Below, piece after piece: positions 1 to 6,787 of a DNA stretch of 6,945 nucleotides (positions within the stretch are counted from its first letter, which is position 1; each line of letters begins with the position of its first letter). The stretch is taken from positions 1 to 6,945 of the forward strand of contig CALGVO010000131.1 in NCBI GenBank assembly GCA_937930135.1. Direction: 5' to 3'. The position numbers and the translations under genes are program-made. This DNA is from an uncultured Synechococcus sp. (GTDB lineage Bacteria > Cyanobacteriota > Cyanobacteriia > PCC-6307 > Cyanobiaceae). The notes under the pieces are model-generated. The model had not been told where the DNA came from, did no database searches, and saw only the letters and a list, made by a program, of their open reading frames with translations.

Positions 1-10
1 GGGCTGACGA

Positions 11-361
11 TCAGCTGATGGCCTTGCCGCCCACGGAGATGGACTCAACCATCACCCGGGTGAGCTCCTGCCTGTGACCATTCTTGCGCCGGGTCTTCTT
101 CTTCGGGCGCATCTTGTAGACGATCACCTTGGGGCCGCGGCGATGGTCCATCACCTTCAGGGAGACGCTGGCGTCTTTCACGTAGGGCTGGCCCACGGTG
201 GTGCCCTTGGAATCCTTCACCAGAAGCACGTTGTCCAGGGTCACGGTGTCATCGACCGCAGCCTGGAGCCGATCCAGGTCGTAATAACGGTTGGGTTGGA
301 GCCAGAATTGCTGGCCGGAGGCTTCAACGATGGCGTAGGTCTGAGGATTCGGGTCTGCCAT
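11..361 (-). CDS. rplU: 50S ribosomal protein L21
   Basis: L21 is a large-subunit ribosomal protein that binds 23S rRNA. The reading frame gives 116 residues from the ATG at 361, against about 103 in E. coli. The family is recognised from the N-terminal core (YAIVEASGQQFWL, residues 9-21) and the basic C-terminal signature (VIVYKMRPKKKTRRKNGHRQ, around residues 79-98), which carries the rRNA-binding lysines and arginines. An upstream in-frame ATG at 379 would add six residues (MRPFPP). I prefer 361 because the shorter N-terminus (MADPNPQTYAIVE) fits the family better. Neither start has a clear Shine-Dalgarno motif. The gene is transcribed away from kaiA. Its usual partner rpmA (L27) would lie just outside the left edge. 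Identity is very secure; the exact start is less so. Confidence 0.95.
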   Translation of the reverse strand: MADPNPQTYAIVEASGQQFWLQPNRYYDLDRLQAAVDDTVTLDNVLLVKDSKGTTVGQPYVKDASVSLKVMDHRRGPKVIVYKMRPKKKTRRKNGHRQELTRVMVESISVGGKAIS

Positions 362-524
362 GGGCGGAAAAGGACGCAATCAGGCTCGGGATTCGACGGT
401 CATCACCCAGGGGTGTTGGTCGAAGCACGATTCAGCCTGAGTTGCAATCGAAAGACAAACAAAGATCTTCACCTTTCGAGGTTCCCTCCGTCAAGATTCT
501 GCGTATGGACCCCTGTTCTGCTGG
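362..524. promoter_or_regulatory. Divergent rplU/kaiA spacer, presumed promoters of both
   Basis: This 163-bp non-coding spacer lies between two genes transcribed away from each other, so it should hold the rplU promoter and the promoter of the kai cluster. On the minus strand there is a TTGACG -35-like hexamer (494-489), but only a poor -10 candidate (GAAGAT, 18 bp on). On the plus strand, TTGCAA at 442-447 and TATGGA at 504-509 are weak hexamer-like matches at the wrong spacing to pair. A compact palindrome, CACCCAGGGGTG, lies at 404-415. A 7-bp inverted pair, TCAGGCT (380-386) and AGCCTGA (434-440), brackets it. I see no match to the RpaB HLR1 motif. That a promoter region exists follows from gene orientation; the precise elements are not established. 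Confidence 0.6.
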
Positions 525-1433
525 ATGACCGGCCCGGCCCTCACCATCGCGCTGCTGCTGAGGACGTCGCCATTGATCGAGACCTGTCGGCAGTGGTTGC
601 CTAGCAATCGCTACACCCCGGTGGATCTGGGGCTGAACGGGGAGACCACGGATCTGCGCCAGGTTCTGGAGGGGCAGCGGGAGGCGGTGGATGTGGTGGT
701 GATCGAGCAGTCCCTGCTCACGGCTGAGGTGCGCCAATCGCTTCTGGAGGCGGGCCTTCTCTTCCCTGCCGTTGTGGTGGGAGAGGTGATGGGCCATGTG
801 GATTACCACCCGGAAGAGGTGCATCTGCCGGTGGATCAGCTCGAGCAGCTTGGTTACAACGTGGATGCGGCCATCTCCCGCTTTCTGCGGCATGGTCAGC
901 GGGAGGACCGCCCCAGTGGGGGAACGGCAGTGGATGTGGAAGGGGGGGCGGCGGTCGAGGCGAGCGCCTGGCGTCTCACCAGTCGGCTGCAGGAACGGCT
1001 CGGCTATCTCGGGGTCTTCTACAAGCGCGATCCCTCACGCTTTCTTGCCCATCTGGCTCCCGATGAGCAGGCCGAGTTGCTCAAGTCGTTGCAGCGCACC
1101 TACCGGGATCTGCTGCTGAGCTACTTCCGGGACCCGGCGGCTGCCAACCAGGCGCTCGAAAGCTTTGTGAACACGGCGTTCTTCGCTGATCTGCCGATCA
1201 CCCGCGCTGTGGAGATTCACATGAACCTCATTGACGACTTCTGGAAGCAGCTCAGACTTGAAGGGCACAAGAACGATTTCCTGCAGGACTACCGCCTGGC
1301 CTTGCTGGACGTGATGGCACACCTCTGTGAGATGTATCGACGTTCGATTCCGCCGGATCTGTCCCTGTCCGCTTCGGTCGCCTCCCAGCCCGCCGGTGCG
1401 TCTGTCGTCACTGATCAGGAGATGTCGTCATGA
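525..1433 (+). CDS. kaiA: Circadian clock protein KaiA
   Basis: KaiA is the cytosolic activator of the cyanobacterial clock. It binds the KaiC C-terminal tail and stimulates KaiC autophosphorylation, and it senses oxidised quinones. The product is 302 residues, against 284 in S. elongatus. Residues about 5-125 form the N-terminal pseudo-receiver domain; the usual aspartate position appears to be occupied in the segment VDVVVIEQ (55-62). A low-complexity linker follows (about 126-146). The C-terminal four-helix domain (about 148-276) is highly conserved, with RLQERLGYLGVFYKRDP (154-170), VNTAFFADLPIT (215-226) and AHLCEMYRRSIP (265-276). H266 and C268 match the KaiC-binding histidine and quinone-site cysteine of the S. 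elongatus protein. A tail of about 25 residues rich in Ser, Ala and Val follows. ATG 525 is the first possible start after an in-frame stop at 438-440, and no good RBS precedes it. The stop overlaps the kaiB start in ATGA, implying co-transcription and translational coupling. An intact kaiA argues against Prochlorococcus. Confidence 0.96.
   Translation: MTGPALTIALLLRTSPLIETCRQWLPSNRYTPVDLGLNGETTDLRQVLEGQREAVDVVVIEQSLLTAEVRQSLLEAGLLFPAVVVGEVMGHVDYHPEEVHLPVDQLEQLGYNVDAAISRFLRHGQREDRPSGGTAVDVEGGAAVEASAWRLTSRLQERLGYLGVFYKRDPSRFLAHLAPDEQAELLKSLQRTYRDLLLSYFRDPAAANQALESFVNTAFFADLPITRAVEIHMNLIDDFWKQLRLEGHKNDFLQDYRLALLDVMAHLCEMYRRSIPPDLSLSASVASQPAGASVVTDQEMSS
1417..1422 (+). promoter_or_regulatory. 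Ribosome binding site of kaiB
   Basis: AGGAGA lies 7 bases before the kaiB ATG at 1430 and inside the last codons of kaiA. It is the best Shine-Dalgarno match in the window. It fixes the kaiB start and suggests that kaiB is translated strongly from the kaiA transcript, probably with coupling through the ATGA overlap. Confidence 0.75.
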
Positions 1434-1789
1434 GTGCTCGCAAGACCTACATCCTCAAGCTCTACGTCGCCGGGAACACGCCCAACTCGATGCGTGCGCT
1501 CAAGACGCTGCGCAACATCCTCGAGACCGAGTTTCAGGGGGTTTACGCCCTCAAGGTGATCGATGTGCTCAAAAACCCCCAGCTGGCGGAGGAGGACAAG
1601 ATCCTGGCCACGCCAACGCTGTCGAAGATCCTGCCGCCGCCGGTGCGGCGGATCATCGGAGACCTCTCCGATCGGGAGCGGGTGCTGATCGGTCTGGATC
1701 TGCTCTACGACGAACTCTCCGACAGTGGCCTGACCTCCTCGCTGATGGATGCGTTGGAGGACGCCGACACACACAGCACAGATTCTTAA
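1430..1789 (+). CDS. kaiB: Circadian clock protein KaiB
   Basis: KaiB is the metamorphic clock protein. It rests as a tetramer, refolds into a thioredoxin-like monomer, binds the KaiC CI ring and captures KaiA, which allows KaiC to dephosphorylate. The product is 119 residues, and the first 95 or so are nearly identical to S. elongatus KaiB (102 residues). Visible blocks are KTYILKLYVAGNTPNS (5-20), EFQGVYALKVIDVLKNPQL (34-52), ATPTL (60-64) and RRIIGDLSDRERVLIGLDLL (73-92). G88 and D90 match residues whose mutation traps the fold-switched form in thermophilic KaiB. A triple proline (69-71) replaces the Pro-Leu-Pro of S. elongatus. The last 20 or so residues (from about 98) form an acidic, Ser/Thr-rich tail that S. 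elongatus lacks. The start is fixed by a strong RBS and by overlap with the kaiA stop. Identity is certain. Confidence 0.98.
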   Translation: MSARKTYILKLYVAGNTPNSMRALKTLRNILETEFQGVYALKVIDVLKNPQLAEEDKILATPTLSKILPPPVRRIIGDLSDRERVLIGLDLLYDELSDSGLTSSLMDALEDADTHSTDS

Positions 1790-1855
1790 GCGCTGCTGTG
1801 CTGATCCGGAGGAACCGCTCAAATCTCCTTACCGTTGCAACAGAACGTCGGTGTC
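1790..1855 (+). promoter_or_regulatory. kaiB-kaiC spacer with orphan SD-like motif
   Basis: This 66-bp gap separates kaiB from the preferred kaiC ATG at 1856. It contains GGAGGA at 1808-1813, a strong Shine-Dalgarno-like string. However, it lies 42 bases before that ATG and 21 bases before the in-frame TTG at 1835, which is too far for a normal ribosome binding site in either case. CTCC at 1825-1828 could pair weakly with GGAG at 1808-1811. GTTGCAAC at 1834-1841 is an 8-bp palindrome. No terminator and no convincing promoter hexamers are visible, so kaiC is most simply read as part of the kaiAB transcript. Whether the GGAGGA motif works is unknown. Confidence 0.35.
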
Positions 1856-3394
1856 ATGCAGATCTCCAGCTCCAGCAGCTCACCTCAGATGCAGGTGCAG
1901 AAGCTCCCGACCGGGATCGAGGGCTTTGATGATGTGTGCCAGGGCGGTCTGCCAATCGGGCGCAGCACCCTGATCAGCGGTACCTCCGGCACCGGTAAAA
2001 CGGTGTTTTCCCTGCATTTCCTTCACAACGGCATTGCCCACTTCGACGAGCCGGGCATTTTTGTCACCTTTGAAGAGTCTCCGCTCGACATCCTGCGCAA
2101 TGCCGCCAGTTTCGGCTGGAATCTCCAGGAGATGGTTGAGCAGGACAAGCTCTTCATTCTTGATGCCTCCCCCGATCCCGATGGCCAGGATGTGGCGGGC
2201 AGTTTTGATCTGTCTGGTCTGATCGAGCGCATCCACTACGCCATTCGCAAATACAAGGCCAAACGGGTGGCGATCGATTCGATCACCGCGGTGTTCCAGC
2301 AATACGACGCTGTTTTTGTGGTGCGTCGCGAGATCTTCCGTCTGATTGCTCGGTTGAAGGAGATCGGTGTCACGACCGTGATGACCACCGAGAGAATCGA
2401 TGAATATGGTCCGATCGCACGCTACGGCGTGGAGGAATTCGTTTCCGACAATGTGGTGATTCTCCGCAATGTTCTCGAGGGAGAGCGCCGACGCCGCACT
2501 GTTGAGATCCTCAAGCTCCGCGGCACGACTCATATGAAAGGGGAGTTCCCCTTCACGATGGGAGCCCATGGCATCAGCATCTTCCCGCTCGGTGCCATGC
2601 GCCTCACTCAGCGCTCCTCGAATGTGCGCCTCAGTTCGGGAGTGCCTCGCCTCGATGAGATGTGCGGTGGTGGTTTCTTCAAGGACTCGATCATCCTGGC
2701 CACCGGTGCCACAGGTACCGGCAAAACCTTGCTGGTCTCGAAGTTCATTGAGGACGCATGCCGTAATAAAGAGCGGGCCATTCTGTTTGCCTACGAGGAA
2801 TCACGCGCCCAGCTCCTGCGCAATGCCACCAGCTGGGGGATCGACTTTGAGCAGATGGAGCAGGATGGCTTGCTCAAGATCATCTGCGCCTATCCGGAGT
2901 CGACAGGCCTGGAGGATCACCTTCAGATCATCAAGACGGAAATCAGCCAGTTCAAGCCGTCGCGGATGGCGATTGATTCCCTGTCTGCCCTTGCCAGGGG
3001 CGTCAGTCACAATGCCTTCCGCCAGTTTGTGATCGGTGTCACCGGTTATGCGAAGCAGGAAGAGATCGCCGGTTTCTTCACCAACACCTCCGAGGAGTTC
3101 ATGGGGAGCCATTCGATCACCGACTCCCATATCTCCACCATCACTGACACGATCCTGCTTCTGCAGTATGTGGAGATCCGCGGTGAGATGGCCCGGGCCC
3201 TGAATGTCTTCAAGATGCGCGGCTCCTGGCACGACAAAGGCATCCGTGAATTCGTGATCACGGGCAATGGACCCCAGATTAAGGATTCGTTCTCCAATTT
3301 CGAGCGAATCATTTCCGGTGTGCCCCACCGGGTCACCACGGATGAACGCAGCGAGCTCTCCCGGATCGTGCGCGGGGTCACCGCCGACGACTGA
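1856..3394 (+). CDS. kaiC: Circadian clock ATPase/kinase KaiC
   Basis: KaiC is the hexameric core of the clock: a RecA/DnaB-like double-domain ATPase whose CII half autophosphorylates and autodephosphorylates over about 24 h. From ATG 1856 it is 512 residues (S. elongatus 519). CI holds Walker A GTSGTGKT (42-49) and catalytic E73/E74. CII holds Walker A GATGTGKT (284-291) and catalytic E314/E315. The phosphorylation sites are S427 and T428 in SHISTITDT, with the auxiliary T422 (S431, T432 and T426 in S. elongatus). The C-terminal A-loop (RIISGVPHRV, 484-493) and the KaiA-binding tail are present. The N-terminus is a short Ser-rich leader (MQISSSSSS). The open frame extends up to a TTG at 1835, adding seven residues. 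I prefer the ATG because the added residues show no family similarity. Neither start has a well-placed RBS. The gene is third in the kai cluster and ends 6 bp from the convergent nblS. All key residues are intact, so it should be a functional clock kinase. Confidence 0.98.
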   Translation: MQISSSSSSPQMQVQKLPTGIEGFDDVCQGGLPIGRSTLISGTSGTGKTVFSLHFLHNGIAHFDEPGIFVTFEESPLDILRNAASFGWNLQEMVEQDKLFILDASPDPDGQDVAGSFDLSGLIERIHYAIRKYKAKRVAIDSITAVFQQYDAVFVVRREIFRLIARLKEIGVTTVMTTERIDEYGPIARYGVEEFVSDNVVILRNVLEGERRRRTVEILKLRGTTHMKGEFPFTMGAHGISIFPLGAMRLTQRSSNVRLSSGVPRLDEMCGGGFFKDSIILATGATGTGKTLLVSKFIEDACRNKERAILFAYEESRAQLLRNATSWGIDFEQMEQDGLLKIICAYPESTGLEDHLQIIKTEISQFKPSRMAIDSLSALARGVSHNAFRQFVIGVTGYAKQEEIAGFFTNTSEEFMGSHSITDSHISTITDTILLLQYVEIRGEMARALNVFKMRGSWHDKGIREFVITGNGPQIKDSFSNFERIISGVPHRVTTDERSELSRIVRGVTADD

Positions 3395-3400
3395 GGGGGC

Positions 3401-5458
3401 TCAACCGCTCAGCTCCTGTTCCAACAGCTCCAGGTCCTGACGTTTGCGTCGGTCCGACTGAAGCTGCAGTTCATCCTGATCCGACTGGGCGAGGGCCAGA
3501 TCAAACCAGAAGGTGGTGCCGACCTCTGGTTCGCTGGCCATGTGGATCGTGCTGCCATGCTTTTCGACGATGCCTCGCACGATGGAGAGCCCCAGGCCCG
3601 TTCCCACCTCGGTGTGCACGGCATTCTCGACGCGATAGAAACGATCGAAAATGCGTTGCTGATCCGCTTCGCTGATGCCGAAGCCGGTATCGGCCACTTC
3701 GATGCGCACCCTGGGCAGGGGTGAGATCAGGTCGCAATGGGGAGCGCTTCCCTCTTGCCGTGCTGCCGGCATCCAGCAGCTGTCGGGCCAGGTGTAAGCA
3801 CGCAGCATCAGCACACCTCCCTGGCGGCTGAACTTCAGGGCGTTGCCCACCAGGTTGTCGAGCACCTGAAGCAGTAGATCCCAGTTGCCAAGGATCTCCG
3901 GCAGTTCGATCGGCACGTCCAGCCTCAGGCTCACCTGCTTGTCGTCAGCATTGAGCTTGTAGTTCCTCAGGGTCTGCTCCAGGGCCGGTGTCAGTGCCAT
4001 GGCTTCGAACTGCACCGGTCGGTTCGATTCCAGGCGTGAGAGGTCGAGCACATCGTTCACCAGTCGTGTGAGCCGATCGGTCTCGGCGTTGGCGACACCC
4101 AGAAATTCCTTGGTTTCCTCCTCGCTGAGCTGGTCGCCCATGTCGTGGAGCGTTTCCACGTAGCTCTTGATGTTGAACAGCGGTGTGCGCAGTTCATGGG
4201 AGACGTTGCTGATGAATCGGCTCTGGGCTGCGTTCAGTTCCACTTCCCGCGTCAGGTCCTGAATGGTGACCGCGATTCCCTTCAGGCTTTCGCCGCTGGC
4301 ATCGCGCACCGACTGCAGCACGATCCGCAGGGTGCGGGATGGATCGTCGATGCTGCAGCGCAGGTCTTCGCTGTCGCTGATGCCGTTCAAGAGAGCATCG
4401 AGGGGAGCATGCAGTTCGATCGCCAGGAGGTGGGGCAGTTCATCGAGCAGCTCCTGGCTTTCAAGGTTGCGTCCCTCCCAGCGAAACAGCCGGCGGGCGG
4501 TGGGATTCGCCAGCACGATCTGTCCTTCGGCATCGAGCAGCACAGCGCCATCGGCCATCGTGGCGATCAGGGACGCTTGCTTCACCTGGGCGGCGGTGAG
4601 CTCCTCGATGTTGGCGGCGTCGTAAGCCTGCAGCTGGGCGGCCATGGCATTGAAGCCATCCAGCAGTTCCCCCAGCTCTCCACTGACTGGCAGGGCAATC
4701 CGTGCCTCGAAATCTCCGGAGGCGATCGAGCGGACGCCCCGCAGCAGTTCCTTCACCGGTCGGGTGATCGTGAGGGCGTTGAACACAGCCCCGAGGATCA
4801 CCAGCACCCAGATCGAGATGAACACCGCCACCGTCACCTCGCGGGTGAGGGCGGCGCTGGCGAGAGCGGTTTCGTTGGGATTCACCCCCAGGGCAAGGAT
4901 GCCCAGGTAACGCCCCTCGCGCACCAGAGGCACGAACACATCGGTCACCTGGCCCTGGGGGGTGAGGTGCTGGCGCACCAAGGGGTTCTGGGGGCGGTTG
5001 CGCAGACCCGCCGGCAGCTCCAGCCGCCGACTCAGGCGTAGGTCATTGGGCGTCTCCTGACCGCTGCCGCTGATCGGAATCCCCAGATACACGATGCCCT
5101 CCGGGTCGGCGAAGAAGATGTAACGCAGGCTGCGGCTCGATCGCCAGAAGGATTCGGTGACATTGGCCAGTTCGCGGTCGCGGCCCTCCGCCACCAATTC
5201 GCTCACATTCCCGGCCAGGAGCAGACCAAGATCCCTGGCGTAACGCGTGTCATTCATGACGGCGTCGCGCTGGATTCCGTTGAGGGCGAAAAAGGTGATG
5301 CCTGTCATCATCAGGCTCACCACCAGCGTCGCCACCGACAGCAGCTTCGTTTGAAGACTGAATTCGGCCCACCAAAGCCGCACCTTCCCCCACCAGCTCG
5401 TTGTGGTGGAAGCGGCGGGGTAGCCGGTTGCGGATGCTGCTGATGCGCTGCTGGCCAT
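3401..5458 (-). CDS. nblS: Membrane sensor histidine kinase NblS (Hik33/DspA type)
   Basis: This is a membrane sensor kinase of the conserved cyanobacterial NblS/Hik33 type, which controls high-light, nutrient, cold and osmotic responses, chiefly through the response regulator RpaB. From ATG 5458 it is 685 residues. An Ala/Ser-rich cytoplasmic leader is followed by TM1 (about 40-59), an extracytoplasmic sensor loop (about 60-207), TM2 (about 208-228), HAMP (about 229-281, starting near TITRPVKELL) and a PAS domain (about 292-400). The HisKA domain has phosphoacceptor H421 in SNVSHELRTP. The ATPase domain has the N box DNLVGNALKF (534-543), G1 DTGFGI (590-595), F box FDRFYR (604-609) and G2 GTGLGL (619-624). 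An insert of about 29 residues (554-582) lies between the N and G1 boxes. A GTG directly before the ATG (5461) is an alternative start and lies 9 bases from a GGAG at 5474-5471. The gene follows purD by 24 bp and converges on kaiC. The domain order is certain. The name rests on architecture and gene order; another Hik is possible. Confidence 0.87.
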   Translation of the reverse strand: MASSASAASATGYPAASTTTSWWGKVRLWWAEFSLQTKLLSVATLVVSLMMTGITFFALNGIQRDAVMNDTRYARDLGLLLAGNVSELVAEGRDRELANVTESFWRSSRSLRYIFFADPEGIVYLGIPISGSGQETPNDLRLSRRLELPAGLRNRPQNPLVRQHLTPQGQVTDVFVPLVREGRYLGILALGVNPNETALASAALTREVTVAVFISIWVLVILGAVFNALTITRPVKELLRGVRSIASGDFEARIALPVSGELGELLDGFNAMAAQLQAYDAANIEELTAAQVKQASLIATMADGAVLLDAEGQIVLANPTARRLFRWEGRNLESQELLDELPHLLAIELHAPLDALLNGISDSEDLRCSIDDPSRTLRIVLQSVRDASGESLKGIAVTIQDLTREVELNAAQSRFISNVSHELRTPLFNIKSYVETLHDMGDQLSEEETKEFLGVANAETDRLTRLVNDVLDLSRLESNRPVQFEAMALTPALEQTLRNYKLNADDKQVSLRLDVPIELPEILGNWDLLLQVLDNLVGNALKFSRQGGVLMLRAYTWPDSCWMPAARQEGSAPHCDLISPLPRVRIEVADTGFGISEADQQRIFDRFYRVENAVHTEVGTGLGLSIVRGIVEKHGSTIHMASEPEVGTTFWFDLALAQSDQDELQLQSDRRKRQDLELLEQELSG

Positions 5459-5482
5459 CACGCTTGGGCGCTCCGACGCAGC

Positions 5483-6787
5483 CTAGGCCTGCCGCACCTG
5501 ATGACCAATGTCCTGACGCAGCTGCATGCCTTCGAAGCGCACCTGCTCCAGGGCGCGGTACACGGCGGTGAAGGCCGCATCGAAGTCGTCAGCCTGGGCC
5601 GTCATGGTCAGGACCCGGCCGCCTGCGGTCAGGAGTTGACCATCGGCGGCCAAGCGCGTGCCCGCATGGAACAGCTGGCGCTGGTCTGACGAAGCCAGGT
5701 CCCCCTCAATCACATCGCCCTGGCGCGGCTGTTCCGGATAGCCCGCCGCCGCCGCCACCACGCCAACGCTGCAGCGTTGCTGCACCGTCAAGGTCGGGGC
5801 GAGATCCAGCCGTCCCAGGGCACAGGCCTGCAGCACCCGCGCCAGTTCGGGCCCCATCAGTGGCATCAGGGTCTGACATTCTGGATCGCCGAAGCGGCAG
5901 TTGAATTCGATCACGCGCGGACCGTCGGCCGTGAGCATCAGCCCGGCGTAGAGGACACCGCGATAGGCGATGCCCCGGGCCTGCAGGGCTGCAACCGTGG
6001 GCTCCAGGACCTGACGACGCACCTGGTCCAGGGCCTTGGCATCCAGCAGGGGCGCTGGGGCGTAGGCCCCCATTCCACCGGTGTTCGGCCCCTGATCGCC
6101 ATCCAGCAGGCGTTTGTGGTCCTGGGCGGGCGGCAGAAGCACGAGCCGTTCGCCATCACAGAGGGCGAACACTGACACCTCCGGCCCCTCCAGACGCTCC
6201 TCCAACACCAGGCGTTCGCCGGCGGAGCCAAAGCGACCATTGAAGGCATCCCGGATCGCCTCCTGCGTGGCCGCGATCGAGTCCGCCACCGTCACCCCTT
6301 TGCCGGCGGCAAGGCCATCGGCTTTGACCACGAGGGGGCGCTGCAGCTGCGTCACCAGGGCCAGACCCTCCTCGGCACTGGTGACGGTCCAGTGTCCGGC
6401 GGTGGGAATGCCGGCCTCAAGCATCAGCTGTTTCGCCCAGGCTTTGCTGGCCTCCAGCAGGGCACCATCGGCTCCTGGCCCGAACACCGCCAGCCCCGCG
6501 GCCCGCATCGTGTCGGCCAGTCCGGCCGCCAGAGGCGCCTCGGGGCCGATCACCACCAGATCGATCTGATGCTGATGGCACAGCGACAGCAGACCTTCGG
6601 CATCGCTGGTCGCCGTGTCCAGGCGCTCGCCGAAAGGTCCGCCATTGCCGGGACTGATCCAGACCTTGTCGACACCAGGGCAGCGTTCGAGCGCCCAGCA
6701 GAGGGCCTGTTCGCGGCCGCCGTGACCCACGACAAGCAACCTCGCCAGCGGTGGCAGGGGCTGGGGACGGGAGGGTGAGAGGGCCAT
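5483..6787 (-). CDS. purD: Phosphoribosylamine--glycine ligase (GAR synthetase)
   Basis: PurD catalyses the second step of de novo purine synthesis in the cytosol: 5-phosphoribosylamine, glycine and ATP give glycinamide ribonucleotide. The 434 residues match the usual family length. The N-terminal domain has the Gly-rich GHGGREQALCWAL (21-33), SPGNGG (45-50) and VVIGPEAPLAAGL (78-90). The ATP-grasp region has VVKADGLAAGKGVTV (153-167), LEERLEGPEVSVFAL (195-209), QDHKR (222-226) and the signature GPNTGGMGAYAP (233-244). EFNCRFGDPECQ (294-305) carries the metal/substrate residues, with Cys where many homologues have Val. The C-terminal domain runs to residue 434. ATG 6787 is preceded by a Pro-rich short leader before the first strand (LARLLVVG) and lacks a clear RBS, so a slightly different start is possible. 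It lies upstream of nblS on the same strand with a 24-bp gap, implying a shared transcript rather than a shared function. Confidence 0.97.
   Translation of the reverse strand: MALSPSRPQPLPPLARLLVVGHGGREQALCWALERCPGVDKVWISPGNGGPFGERLDTATSDAEGLLSLCHQHQIDLVVIGPEAPLAAGLADTMRAAGLAVFGPGADGALLEASKAWAKQLMLEAGIPTAGHWTVTSAEEGLALVTQLQRPLVVKADGLAAGKGVTVADSIAATQEAIRDAFNGRFGSAGERLVLEERLEGPEVSVFALCDGERLVLLPPAQDHKRLLDGDQGPNTGGMGAYAPAPLLDAKALDQVRRQVLEPTVAALQARGIAYRGVLYAGLMLTADGPRVIEFNCRFGDPECQTLMPLMGPELARVLQACALGRLDLAPTLTVQQRCSVGVVAAAAGYPEQPRQGDVIEGDLASSDQRQLFHAGTRLAADGQLLTAGGRVLTMTAQADDFDAAFTAVYRALEQVRFEGMQLRQDIGHQVRQA

Noticed and set aside
74..604. 176-codon plus-strand frame across rplU and the start of kaiA
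   Set aside because: It overlaps L21 in antisense and kaiA out of frame. The sequence is not protein-like, and both overlapped genes are certain.
1835..1855. N-terminal extension of KaiC from TTG 1835
   Set aside because: The seven extra residues (MQQNVGV) do not resemble KaiC starts and the TTG has no well-spaced RBS. It is kept only as an alternative start.
1327..1929. 200-codon plus-strand frame across kaiA, kaiB and kaiC junctions
   Set aside because: It is an alternative frame of three certain genes, rich in Arg, Ala and Gly as expected from frame-shifted GC-rich coding DNA.
1880..2569. 229-codon open frame on the minus strand inside kaiC
   Set aside because: It is a shadow of the highly conserved KaiC CI domain and has no recognisable domain.
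1891..3369. Long internal similarity within kaiC, considered as a repeat or duplication artefact
   Set aside because: It is the normal CI/CII domain duplication of KaiC, not a new repeat.
3391..3412. Possible terminator hairpin CTGAG...CTCAG between kaiC and nblS
   Set aside because: The stem is only 5 bp with a 12-base loop, and no T-run follows on either strand.
4145..5041. 298-codon open frame on the plus strand, opposite nblS
   Set aside because: It lies wholly antisense to conserved kinase sequence, and its His/Gln/Gly-rich product looks like the reverse reading of GC-rich codons. No family resemblance and no RBS support.
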